Notes: generated by a model not told the origin, from the letters alone. 6,375 nt of DNA from Burkholderiales bacterium (GCA_020348765.1 CP070753.1:1789508-1795882), one strand, 5' to 3'. Numbered from the stretch's first letter, positions 1-5,838 are shown. Translations and numbers: made by a program.

Positions 1-478
1 CCGCCAGGCCGCGCGGCTGGCCCAGCAGTTCGAGCAGGCGCCGGAAGGCCTCGTACTCGTCTTCGCTCGGCACCCCGCCCGGAGCCAGGTTGTTGATGTT
101 GAACAGGCCCTGCGCGTCGAGGATGCGACCGGCCAGGAAGGCCTCCTCGCTGGACGTGCCGATGCTGGCGCCGCCGGTGACCGTCTCGTCGAGCCGGGTC
201 TCGGCCACCGGCACCGCCCACGGCTCGCCGAGGTGATCGACATTGCCGCGCCGGATGTCATCGCGCAGGATCACGCGCGCCCAGTCGAGCGCCGCACGCT
301 CGATCCAGCGCGCCTGCGCCAGTGCCAGCCGATTCTCGACCGAGCGCACGGTCACGTGCTGGCGCCAGAACAGGCCGCTGACGATCACGCTGACCAGCGT
401 GACCACCAGCAGCACCGTGACGATCGCGGCGCCGCCGCTGCGCGCCCGCACGCGGCCGATTCGGGTCGCCGCGGGCAT
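1..478 (-). CDS. gspK: GspK, T2SS minor pseudopilin (5' part, C-terminus off the left edge)
   Basis: This is the first 159 residues of the largest minor pseudopilin, which caps the tip of the T2SS pseudopilus in the periplasm together with GspI and GspJ. The N-terminus is arginine-rich (residues 1-13), followed by a Gly-Gly prepilin-type cleavage region near residues 15-16 and one hydrophobic helix (about 17-36). There is no glutamate at mature position +5, which is normal for GspK and distinguishes it from the other pseudopilins. Family landmarks are the DHLGEPWAVP stretch (81-90) and DAQGLFNINNL (121-131). The ATG at 478 lies 2 bases after the gspJ stop and has a good ribosome binding site, AAGGA (485-489 on the minus strand, 6 bases before the start). 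Full GspK proteins are usually about 300 residues or more, so roughly half is missing at the window edge. Identification is firm. Confidence 0.95.
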   Translation of the reverse strand, partial: MPAATRIGRVRARSGGAAIVTVLLVVTLVSVIVSGLFWRQHVTVRSVENRLALAQARWIERAALDWARVILRDDIRRGNVDHLGEPWAVPVAETRLDETVTGGASIGTSSEEAFLAGRILDAQGLFNINNLAPGGVPSEDEYEAFRRLLELLGQPRGLA

Positions 479-480
479 CG

Positions 481-1170
481 TCAGTCCTTGACCGAGAAGA
501 CGCGCACGTAGCGCTCATTGCCGGCGCGCTCGAGCGCCACCTCGACCCCGGTCACCGGGCGCTCGGTGCGCCCCGGGCTCGAAGCGCCCGAACCCCCAGA
601 CCCCCCCAGGCCGGTCCCGCCGGACGCGGCTCCGACCTCGAGCAGCTCCTCGCCGGATACCCAGCCGCGGCCGTCGACCCAGGCGCGAAAGTCCACGCGC
701 GCGACCCGGTCGATCAGCGGCTGCCACTCGAACAGCGCGCTCTGTGCCGTCGCCCCGGGCAGGTGGCGCGCGAAGCCACGCTCGAAGACGCCCGCACGCA
801 GCCGGTACGCGACCCGCTCGAGCCGCACCGGATCGAGCGCGCCACCGCCTTCGCGCAGCAGCACCATCGATGCCCCGTCCCGCTCGGCGACGAACACGAT
901 CGGCGGTTCGCCCGGGATCAGGACCCGCACCGGCCACGACCGCCGCAGATCCTCGTCGAGCTGCGAGAAGGCCACGGTCAGTGCGCGCAGATCGTCGCTT
1001 GCATTTGCCAGGCGATCGCGCGTGTCGATGACCGAATTCAGTCCGCGCCACGACAGCACGGCCAGCACCGCCAGCAGCGCCACCGCGATCAGGAGTTCGA
1101 GCAGCGTGAAGCCGCGCAGATGTCGAGCCGGCACGCGCCCGGCGACCCGCCTTGCGGCACCGGCGCTCAT
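481..1170 (-). CDS. gspJ: GspJ, T2SS minor pseudopilin
   Basis: This 229-residue minor pseudopilin forms the tip complex of the periplasmic pseudopilus with GspI and GspK. The prepilin peptidase site is RG^FTLLE, with cleavage after Gly20 and Glu25 at mature position +5. A hydrophobic helix follows (about 21-40), then the GspJ-type segments LDEDLRRSWP (71-80) and FEWQPLIDRVARVDFRAW (147-164). The ATG at 1170 overlaps the gspI stop as ATGA, which implies translational coupling. No Shine-Dalgarno sequence is evident before it. An in-frame GTG at 1134 would give a more typical 8-residue leader and is the alternative start. A Gly/Ser-rich insert (about 183-199) sits near the C-terminus before the final beta-strand-like VRVFSVKD. 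The length is within the usual range for the family. Confidence 0.94.
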   Translation of the reverse strand: MSAGAARRVAGRVPARHLRGFTLLELLIAVALLAVLAVLSWRGLNSVIDTRDRLANASDDLRALTVAFSQLDEDLRRSWPVRVLIPGEPPIVFVAERDGASMVLLREGGGALDPVRLERVAYRLRAGVFERGFARHLPGATAQSALFEWQPLIDRVARVDFRAWVDGRGWVSGEELLEVGAASGGTGLGGSGGSGASSPGRTERPVTGVEVALERAGNERYVRVFSVKD

Positions 1171-1661
1171 TGAATCTGGCCCGAAATCGCGAAACCCACC
1201 AGACGGGCCAGCCTGACCGAGCCCGATCCGGCGCCTCCGCTGCCGGCGCCGGCCAGCGGCGAGCCCGGCGCGGGGTATACGCTGACCTCGACCCGCCGGA
1301 ACCACGGGTTGGGCGTGGTGAAGACCACCTCGCGGCAGACCAGCTCCAGGTCGCCCTGCGGGCACGGGTACTCGCGCCGGCCGGTCGACGGCCACTCGCC
1401 CTGCGCGCGAATCTGAGCCAGCCGGTTCTCGGCACTCCACTGCGCGAACGCCCGTGCGCGCAGATCGAGCGCGCCTTCGGTCAGGTTGGAAGCCGCACGC
1501 AGCGAGGCCATCAGGGCCACTGCCGCGATTGTCAGAGCCACCAGGACTTCGACCAGCGTGAAGCCACCGCTGGCGCCACCACTTGCGTGCGCGAGCCCGC
1601 GCGCGCCGCGTCCACCCCCAGAGCGCCCCCTGCGCCGAATCGGATTCGCCAAAGCGATCAC
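1167..1661 (-). CDS. gspI: GspI, T2SS minor pseudopilin
   Basis: This 164-residue minor pseudopilin is thought to seed the T2SS tip complex with GspJ and GspK. The cleavage motif is GG^FTLVE, with cleavage after Gly33 and Glu38 at +5. A hydrophobic helix (34-54) leads into AENRLAQIRAQGEWP (77-91) and TPNPWFRRVEVSV (116-128), both typical of GspI. The start is GTG at 1661, overlapping the gspH stop as GTGA. No ATG or GTG lies between it and the cleavage site, so the 33-residue Arg/Gly-rich leader appears real, although leaders of 6-10 residues are commoner. Two cysteines (100 and 109) flank a short hairpin-like segment and could pair in the periplasm. A Gly/Ser/Ala-rich loop (about 132-147) precedes the C-terminal strand. 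It is coupled on both sides by 4-base overlaps. Confidence 0.94.
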   Translation of the reverse strand: MIALANPIRRRGRSGGGRGARGLAHASGGASGGFTLVEVLVALTIAAVALMASLRAASNLTEGALDLRARAFAQWSAENRLAQIRAQGEWPSTGRREYPCPQGDLELVCREVVFTTPNPWFRRVEVSVYPAPGSPLAGAGSGGAGSGSVRLARLVGFAISGQIQ

Positions 1662-2161
1662 CGCACGACGAAGGCGCCCAGGCCGTTGGCTGCGATCACG
1701 ACCTCGGCATCGTCGCGCGCCAGCCGAACCGTGAACGGCGGCTCGACCGCATCGCGGCCGAACTCGACCGCGTCCCGGCCGTCACGCCGCTCGACGTAGA
1801 CGCGGGTCGGCTCTTCCCAGGCGCGCTCGCGCAGGTCCGGGTCGTCCCGCATCGGCTGCCATTCGCGATCCTGAACCGTCAGGAAGCGGTAGACGCGCTC
1901 GGTCGAGTCGAAGCGAATCGCGATGCCGCGCACCTGGGCCTCTTCGCGGGCCAGCGCGAGCAGCTGCGCCAGCCGCTCGGCCTCGAAGCGCAGCTCGCGC
2001 TGCGGGTTCGAGCCGCTCGAGATCGTCAACAGCGAGATCACGATGCCGGCGATCACGATCACGACCAGCATCTCGATCAGCGTGAACCCGCCCGAAGCAC
2101 GCGGGCGGCCGAAGCGACGCGCGTTCAGGGCGTCACAGATCCGACGAGCAGATATCCGCAT
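1658..2161 (-). CDS. gspH: GspH, T2SS minor pseudopilin
   Basis: This 167-residue minor pseudopilin links the tip complex to the GspG shaft. The prepilin motif is GG^FTLIE, with cleavage after Gly25 and Glu30 at +5, followed by a hydrophobic helix (26-47). Family features are the amphipathic segment LRFEAERLAQLLALAREEAQ (57-76) and VYRFL followed by WQP (90-103). The chosen start is the ATG at 2161, which overlaps the end of gspG by 29 bases. An ATG at 2194 would add 11 residues and overlap further. No ATG, GTG or TTG exists between 2161 and the cleavage site, so the leader is at least about 25 residues unless a CTG is used. Neither ATG has a convincing ribosome binding site, so translation is probably coupled to gspG. 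The stop overlaps the gspI start. Confidence 0.92.
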   Translation of the reverse strand: MRISARRICDALNARRFGRPRASGGFTLIEMLVVIVIAGIVISLLTISSGSNPQRELRFEAERLAQLLALAREEAQVRGIAIRFDSTERVYRFLTVQDREWQPMRDDPDLRERAWEEPTRVYVERRDGRDAVEFGRDAVEPPFTVRLARDDAEVVIAANGLGAFVVR

Positions 2162-2612
2162 CGACGCCGCTGCCACCCGAGCGGCCGTCCGCACCCATGG
2201 TGCAGACCTCGATTTCCGACTTCAGACCCGGGCTCAGATAGGTGTAGGGGCGGCCCCAGGGGTCGTTCGGCACCTTGTCCAGGTAGGACTTCCAGTTGTC
2301 CGCGGCCGGCCCGCTCGCGGGCCGGGTCACTAGCGCCAGCAGCCCCTGGTCGGTCGTGGGATAGCGCGCGTTGTACAGGCGATAGAGCTTCAGCGCCTGC
2401 ATGATGGCCGCGATGTCCTGGCGCGCAGCGATCGCCCGTGCCTCGTCGGGGCGGGTCATCACGCGCGGCACGATCAGCGCCGCGAGCACGCCGAGAATCA
2501 CCACCACGACCATGATCTCGATCAGGGTGAATCCCCGTGGCCGGCGTACGGGGCCACCGTCGGGTCGGAAAGCGCGCGCGCCCGTCGGCTCGCGCCTGTG
2601 TTGTTGCCGCAT
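2133..2612 (-). CDS. gspG: GspG, T2SS major pseudopilin
   Basis: This 159-residue protein is the major subunit that polymerises into the T2SS pseudopilus. It is made as a prepilin, processed and N-methylated by the prepilin peptidase at RG^FTLIE (cleavage after Gly27, Glu32 at +5), with a hydrophobic helix at 28-49. Diagnostic segments are YPTTDQGL (84-91), DPWGRPY (117-123) and the C-terminal calcium loop GADG...GVDADI (140-154). Cys137 and Cys155 bracket that loop, which I do not recall as typical, and the protein ends in SSDL where NW-(D/N)-L is more usual. The ATG at 2612 has a weak AGGA about 10 bases upstream, and no alternative start lies before the cleavage site, so the 27-residue leader is required. 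It is the first gene of the gspGHIJK operon, divergent from gspC. Confidence 0.97.
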   Translation of the reverse strand: MRQQHRREPTGARAFRPDGGPVRRPRGFTLIEIMVVVVILGVLAALIVPRVMTRPDEARAIAARQDIAAIMQALKLYRLYNARYPTTDQGLLALVTRPASGPAADNWKSYLDKVPNDPWGRPYTYLSPGLKSEIEVCTMGADGRSGGSGVDADICSSDL

Positions 2613-2626
2613 TGCCGCAGAATCCT

Positions 2627-2683
2627 GACCGGAAAACCTCGATAAGACCGGCGATGTTCGATCTGACCGGGGATGTGTGATGA
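2627..2683. repeat. Three 19-bp imperfect tandem repeats in the gspG leader region
   Basis: Three units begin at 2627, 2646 and 2665 with exactly 19-bp spacing. Each starts with GACCGG on the plus strand (CCGGTC in the gspG direction). Units 2 and 3 also share GATGT at the same place and agree at 14 of 19 positions. Units 1 and 2 agree at 12 of 19 (GACCGG and TCGAT). They lie between the candidate gspG promoter and its start codon, so they would be in the 5' untranslated region or an adjacent operator. About two helical turns per unit would put the motifs on one face of the DNA, which fits protein binding, but the role is inference. Confidence 0.7.
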
Positions 2684-2694
2684 ATAGAGCCGGT

Positions 2695-2700
2695 ATCATA
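2695..2700 (-). promoter_or_regulatory. Candidate extended -10 promoter for gspGHIJK
   Basis: Read on the minus strand, TATGAT (5 of 6 to the sigma-70 consensus) is preceded by TG and one base, an extended -10 element. There is no recognisable -35 at 16-18 bp, which extended -10 promoters can lack. Transcription would start near 2688, giving a leader of about 75 bases before the gspG ATG that contains the 19-bp repeats. The site lies in a quasi-palindrome, GGTAT-C-ATACC (2692-2702), so TATCAT is also read on the plus strand. It is a prediction from motif only. Confidence 0.4.
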
Positions 2701-2717
2701 CCAACGAAGTGCCTGCC

Positions 2718-2809
2718 GGAAGGCCGACGCCGACGAGCCGGGAAGGTCGATCCCGGCGAACGGGGAAGGCCGACGCCGACAAATGAGAAAGGCCGACGCC
2801 GGCGAACGG
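2718..2809. repeat. Four 23-bp imperfect tandem repeats between gspG and gspC
   Basis: Four units start at 2718, 2741, 2764 and 2787 with exactly 23-bp spacing. Units 1 and 3 share their first 17 bases (GGAAGGCCGACGCCGAC). Units 2 and 4 share the last 10 (CGGCGAACGG preceded by a divergent centre). All begin G-(G/A)-AAGG. The period is not a multiple of three, and no good reading frame crosses it, so it is not a coding repeat. It lies upstream of gspC and just behind the gspG promoter candidate, where repeated regulator sites or a repeated transcript element could sit. There are no spacers, so it is not a CRISPR array. Confidence 0.8.
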
Positions 2810-2864
2810 CCCGCCCGATGGGGATGCCGACCGCGTCGGGTAACGGGGTTCGACAACGCGTTCC

Positions 2865-3596
2865 ATGCGCCGCCTGCTGCAATTCGATCGCCTGCTGACG
2901 CTGTTCCTGGCCGCCGGCTGCGCGGCGATCGCTGCCTACTGGATCATGGTGCTCACTGCACCGGCGCCGGCGGTTGCACCCGCGGTCGTGACCGGCGCGG
3001 CGCCGACGACCGATACGCGGGCCGCGGCTACGCTGTTCGGATCGGGCGAGCGGGCGTTGGTCGTGGCCGCGGCCACCAACGTTCAGGTCCTGGGTGTGCT
3101 CACCGGCGAGCGTGCCAGCGCGGTGGTGTCGGTCGATGGGCGCCCGGCGCGGGCGATCGCGGTCGGCGACGAGGCGCAGCCCGGCATGCGCCTGGTCGAG
3201 GTCACCGACGAGCAGGTCGTGTTCGAGCAGGACGGCCGCCGGGTCTCGGCGCCGGCGCCGGCAAAGCCCTCGCTCGAGATCCTGAACAGTGCGCCGGCGA
3301 CCCCGGGTGCCGCGATCAGCGGCGGCACCACCGTGCTGTCGAACCCCGACACCGAGGGCGCAGATGCGACGCCGGCGCCGCCGGCACGCCCAGGTGCCGC
3401 ACGTGGCCCGAGCGCGGCGGCAGCGCTGCAGCAACGCAGTGCGGCGCAGCGAAGCGTCCTGCCGCCGTACGGCGCGGCCGCGACCCGGCCTGGCGTATCA
3501 TCGGGGTCCCGCAGCCGATCGGGCCAGTACATCGCGCCCAGGCCGCGCTCGGCGGTTCGGGCCACGCCGCCGCGCGCCGCACCCCGGCAGGATTAG
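2865..3596 (+). CDS. gspC: GspC-like T2SS inner-membrane protein (short form without PDZ)
   Basis: This 243-residue protein has a short cytoplasmic start, one membrane helix (about 9-30), a Pro/Ala-rich linker, and a homology-region (HR) domain at about 55-128 that includes VLGVLTGERASAVVSVDGRPARAIAVGD and EVTDEQVVFEQDGRRV as consecutive landmarks within residues 75-127. In T2SS, GspC sits in the inner-membrane platform and its HR domain contacts the N-terminal domains of secretin GspD. Residues 129-243 are low-complexity, rich in Ala, Pro, Arg and Ser, with no PDZ or coiled coil. Short GspC relatives without PDZ (GspN/XpsN type) are known. The ATG at 2865 has only a distant GGGG upstream. 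It is divergent from the pseudopilin operon and is not followed by gspD, unlike classical gspC-gspD pairs. T2SS context makes the assignment good; the tail is unexplained. Confidence 0.85.
   Translation: MRRLLQFDRLLTLFLAAGCAAIAAYWIMVLTAPAPAVAPAVVTGAAPTTDTRAAATLFGSGERALVVAAATNVQVLGVLTGERASAVVSVDGRPARAIAVGDEAQPGMRLVEVTDEQVVFEQDGRRVSAPAPAKPSLEILNSAPATPGAAISGGTTVLSNPDTEGADATPAPPARPGAARGPSAAAALQQRSAAQRSVLPPYGAAATRPGVSSGSRSRSGQYIAPRPRSAVRATPPRAAPRQD
3496..3501 (+). promoter_or_regulatory. Possible -10 element inside the 3' end of gspC
   Basis: TATCAT (5 of 6 to consensus) occurs in the context TGGCG before and CGGGG after. It lies inside the low-complexity tail of gspC and could serve the downstream genes from 3646 on. 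No -35 match is seen at the usual spacing. It is weak and listed only because the thyA-folA block otherwise has no promoter candidate between it and gspC. Confidence 0.2.
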
Positions 3597-3645
3597 CGCC
3601 GCGCACGCGCCGATCCAGAAACGACGACGTGACCAGCACAGCGCG

Positions 3646-4044
3646 ATGATCAGCAGCGTCGATGGCGACGGTAGAAGCACATCCGCCCGCAAGGACTCGA
3701 CCGGCCACCGTCCGGGCTTTCGTACCAGCCAGTTCGTGGCCCGCGCGCAGGCGATCCTCGATGCGACCCATGGCCTGCTCGCCAATCGCGTCTACCTGGA
3801 CTCGCGGATGACCGTCTCGGATCCGACCGGCACCCTGATCGAGGGGGCACGCGAGCGCGGCGAACTGCGCATCGGATTGCGCGACGCGCTCGTGCCGTTC
3901 ACGCTGTACGCGCGCAGCTGCGACACCACGCTCGGCTTCCTGAAGGCGAGCGGTTCGATTTTGGACGACGACGTCGTGCAGCAGGTGGTCGACGCCTGTT
4001 TCGACGGGCTCGCAGCGTCCGGCGCAGTGCCCGCCGGGCACTGA
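3646..4044 (+). CDS. Unrecognised 132-residue protein upstream of thyA
   Basis: I do not recognise a family. The predicted soluble protein has a polar, probably disordered start (1-25) and then a compact, evenly mixed sequence (26-125) that looks like a folded alpha/beta domain. It has no signal peptide or membrane segment. Notable segments are [19 protein letters not shown] (34-52), [20 protein letters not shown] (74-93) and [19 protein letters not shown] (105-123), and there are two cysteines (92 and 118). The ATG at 3646 has no clear ribosome binding site. An in-frame GTG at 3736 (102 residues) would skip the polar start. It follows gspC by 49 bases and precedes thyA by 29 bases on the same strand, so co-transcription is plausible. 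The alternative, that it is non-coding, is unlikely because the composition is protein-like in this frame and much less so on the opposite strand. Confidence 0.65.
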   Translation: MISSVDGDGRSTSARKDSTGHRPGFRTSQFVARAQAILDATHGLLANRVYLDSRMTVSDPTGTLIEGARERGELRIGLRDALVPFTLYARSCDTTLGFLKASGSILDDDVVQQVVDACFDGLAASGAVPAGH

Positions 4045-4073
4045 CCGATCAGCCTTCCCCAGACGCGCCGCCA

Positions 4074-4868
<795 letters not shown>

Positions 4869-4879
4869 GGCCGGCCCGG

Positions 4880-5398
4880 ATGTCACGCGCCGGCGGCCGA
4901 ATGCCGCGCCCGCGGGTCACGATCATCGTGGCGCGCGCGCGCAACGGCGTGATCGGGCGCGGCAACGCGCTGCCATGGCGGCTGCCCGAAGATCTCGCGC
5001 ATTTCAAGCGCACGACGACGGGGCACTCGATCGTGATGGGTCGGCGCACCTTCGAGTCGATCGGCCGCGCCCTGCCGCAGCGTCGCAACATCGTCGTCAC
5101 GTCGGATCCAGCGTGGTCGGCGCCCGGGGTCGAGCGCGCCGCGTCGCTCGAGCAGGCGATCGCGCTCTGTGCCGGCGAACAAGACGTGTTCGTGATCGGC
5201 GGCGCGCAGCTGTACGCCGAAGCGCTCGAGATTGCCGATGGCGCGATCGTCACCGAGATCGATGCCGAGTTCGACGGCGACGCGCACTTCCCCGCGCTCG
5301 GCGAGCCGCACTGGCAGCAGACCGAGCGCAGCGACCATGTGGGGGCAGCGGGGCTCGCCTTCGCGATCGTGCGGTATCGGCGCGTTCGTCAACGCTGA
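4880..5398 (+). CDS. folA: Dihydrofolate reductase FolA
   Basis: This cytoplasmic enzyme reduces dihydrofolate to tetrahydrofolate with NADPH and is the target of trimethoprim in other bacteria. The protein has 172 residues from this start. Landmarks are [17 protein letters not shown] (23-39) with the conserved Trp33 and the catalytic acid Asp38 (E. coli Asp27), FKR (42-44), [11 protein letters not shown] (53-63) for NADPH, LPQRRN (65-70), VIGGAQLY (105-112) for the dinucleotide, and a [11 protein letters not shown] element (128-138). I chose the ATG at 4880 because GAGG (4867-4870), which overlaps the thyA stop, is 9 bases upstream. An in-frame ATG at 4901 would give a more usual 165 residues but has a poorer site. 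It is translationally close to thyA and almost certainly in one operon with it. Confidence 0.98.
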   Translation: MSRAGGRMPRPRVTIIVARARNGVIGRGNALPWRLPEDLAHFKRTTTGHSIVMGRRTFESIGRALPQRRNIVVTSDPAWSAPGVERAASLEQAIALCAGEQDVFVIGGAQLYAEALEIADGAIVTEIDAEFDGDAHFPALGEPHWQQTERSDHVGAAGLAFAIVRYRRVRQR

Positions 5399-5405
5399 CC
5401 CGGCG

Positions 5406-5422
5406 CGGCCAACGATTGGCCG
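5406..5422 (+). terminator. Hairpin just after folA (possible terminator without T-tract)
   Basis: A perfect 7-bp stem (CGGCCAA with TTGGCCG) closes a 3-base CGA loop, 7 bases after the folA stop. Position fits the end of the thyA-folA transcript. No run of T follows, so intrinsic termination would be weak, and it may instead be a transcript-stabilising or incidental structure. Its loop and 3' arm (CGATTGGCCG) are identical to the unit of the octamer array at 5711-5750. Confidence 0.35.
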
Positions 5423-5585
5423 GATCGGGCCGCTACGCCGAGGTATACCCGTAACCGCATCGGCTGGCTCGCGCCGGGCGGCGAGATGGGCGGCGCCGAA
5501 ATTTGGCATACTTCGGGGGCCTTTCTTCGGCATCGCCGGGCATTCGGCTTCGTGCCTGCACCGGTACCGTTGCGAAACGAGGCAC

Positions 5586-5661
5586 GCCTCCGTAGCTCAG
5601 TGGATAGAGCATCCCCCTCCTAAGGGGAGGGTCGTAGGTTCGATTCCTGCCGGAGGCGCCA
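5586..5661 (+). tRNA. tRNA-Arg(CCT)
   Basis: A full cloverleaf of 76 bases reads arginine AGG codons. The acceptor stem GCCTCCG (5586-5592) pairs perfectly with CGGAGGC (5651-5657). The D stem is GCTC/GAGC (5595-5598, 5607-5610). The anticodon stem TCCCC/GGGGA (5612-5616, 5624-5628) frames the loop CTCCTAA with anticodon CCT at 5619-5621. The T stem is GTAGG/CCTGC (5634-5638, 5646-5650, one G-T pair) with loop TTCGATT. G5658 is the discriminator, and the CCA end (5659-5661) is encoded. A weak -10-like CATACT at 5507-5512, followed by a G-rich discriminator, could be its promoter, but I see no -35. tRNA-Arg(CCT) genes are known integration sites in other bacteria. Confidence 0.97.
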
Positions 5662-5687
5662 CGGAAAGTCCAATCCCGCGAATCGGC

Positions 5688-5699
5688 GATAGGCCTATC
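5688..5699. repeat. 12-bp perfect palindrome
   Basis: GATAGGCCTATC is its own reverse complement, 26 bases after the tRNA. With no loop it would make a poor RNA hairpin, so a dimeric protein site or chance are the likelier explanations. No function is assigned. Confidence 0.5.
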
Positions 5700-5710
5700 C
5701 CGGTGGCGAC

Positions 5711-5750
5711 GATTGGCCGATTGGCCGATTGGCCGATTGGCCGATTGGCC
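5711..5750. repeat. Five perfect tandem copies of GATTGGCC
   Basis: Five uninterrupted copies of the octamer GATTGGCC run from 5711 to 5750, followed by a decayed copy (ATTTGGCA, 5751-5758). The array is non-coding as far as can be seen: it lies between the tRNA and the antitoxin promoter. Perfect short tandem repeats are prone to copy-number change by strand slippage. The period of 8 would shift frame and shift the spacing of anything upstream of vapB. The same unit occurs singly at 5414-5421 in the hairpin after folA. Confidence 0.95.
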
Positions 5751-5802
5751 ATTTGGCAAGCGGCGCTTTGGCAGGTTGCGCGCCACCGCTTCTGCTGCAA
5801 CA

Positions 5803-5824
5803 ATGTAGATCCATGTATCTACAT
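5803..5824 (+). promoter_or_regulatory. Inverted-repeat operator upstream of vapBC
   Basis: Perfect 8-bp arms ATGTAGAT (5803-5810) and ATCTACAT (5817-5824) flank a 6-base spacer, ending 14 bases before the antitoxin ATG. ATGTA is also repeated directly 10 bp apart (5803 and 5813). VapB antitoxins with an AbrB-type domain, alone or with VapC, are known to repress their own promoter through such sites. A weak promoter candidate, TTGCGC (5776-5781) with AACAAT (5799-5804) at 17 bp, would place the -10 over the first arm, so binding would block polymerase. The operator is well supported by symmetry; the promoter is a guess. Confidence 0.65.
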
Positions 5825-5838
5825 CGAACGAAGCTGCA

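Noticed and set aside
2162..2194. Upstream ATG (2194) as the gspH start
   Set aside because: It would enlarge the overlap with gspG to 62 bases and lengthen an already long leader, and it has no ribosome binding site. The start at 2161 is kept, with doubt.
2718..2809. CRISPR-like array
   Set aside because: Units are directly adjacent without spacers and diverge from each other; there are no cas genes.
2677..2898. Small plus-strand frame across the 23-bp repeats
   Set aside because: The 23-bp period breaks frame in each unit, the composition is Arg-rich without a fold, and it overlaps the start of gspC in another frame.
2613..3434. Long open frame on the minus strand upstream of and continuous with gspG, antisense to gspC
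   Set aside because: It is an extension of the gspG frame kept open by high GC. Composition is Arg-rich and has no family features, while the plus-strand frame there encodes a GspC-like HR domain.
5639..5661. Attachment-site duplication of the tRNA 3' end
   Set aside because: No second copy of this sequence is found in the window; it could only be tested in sequence to the right.
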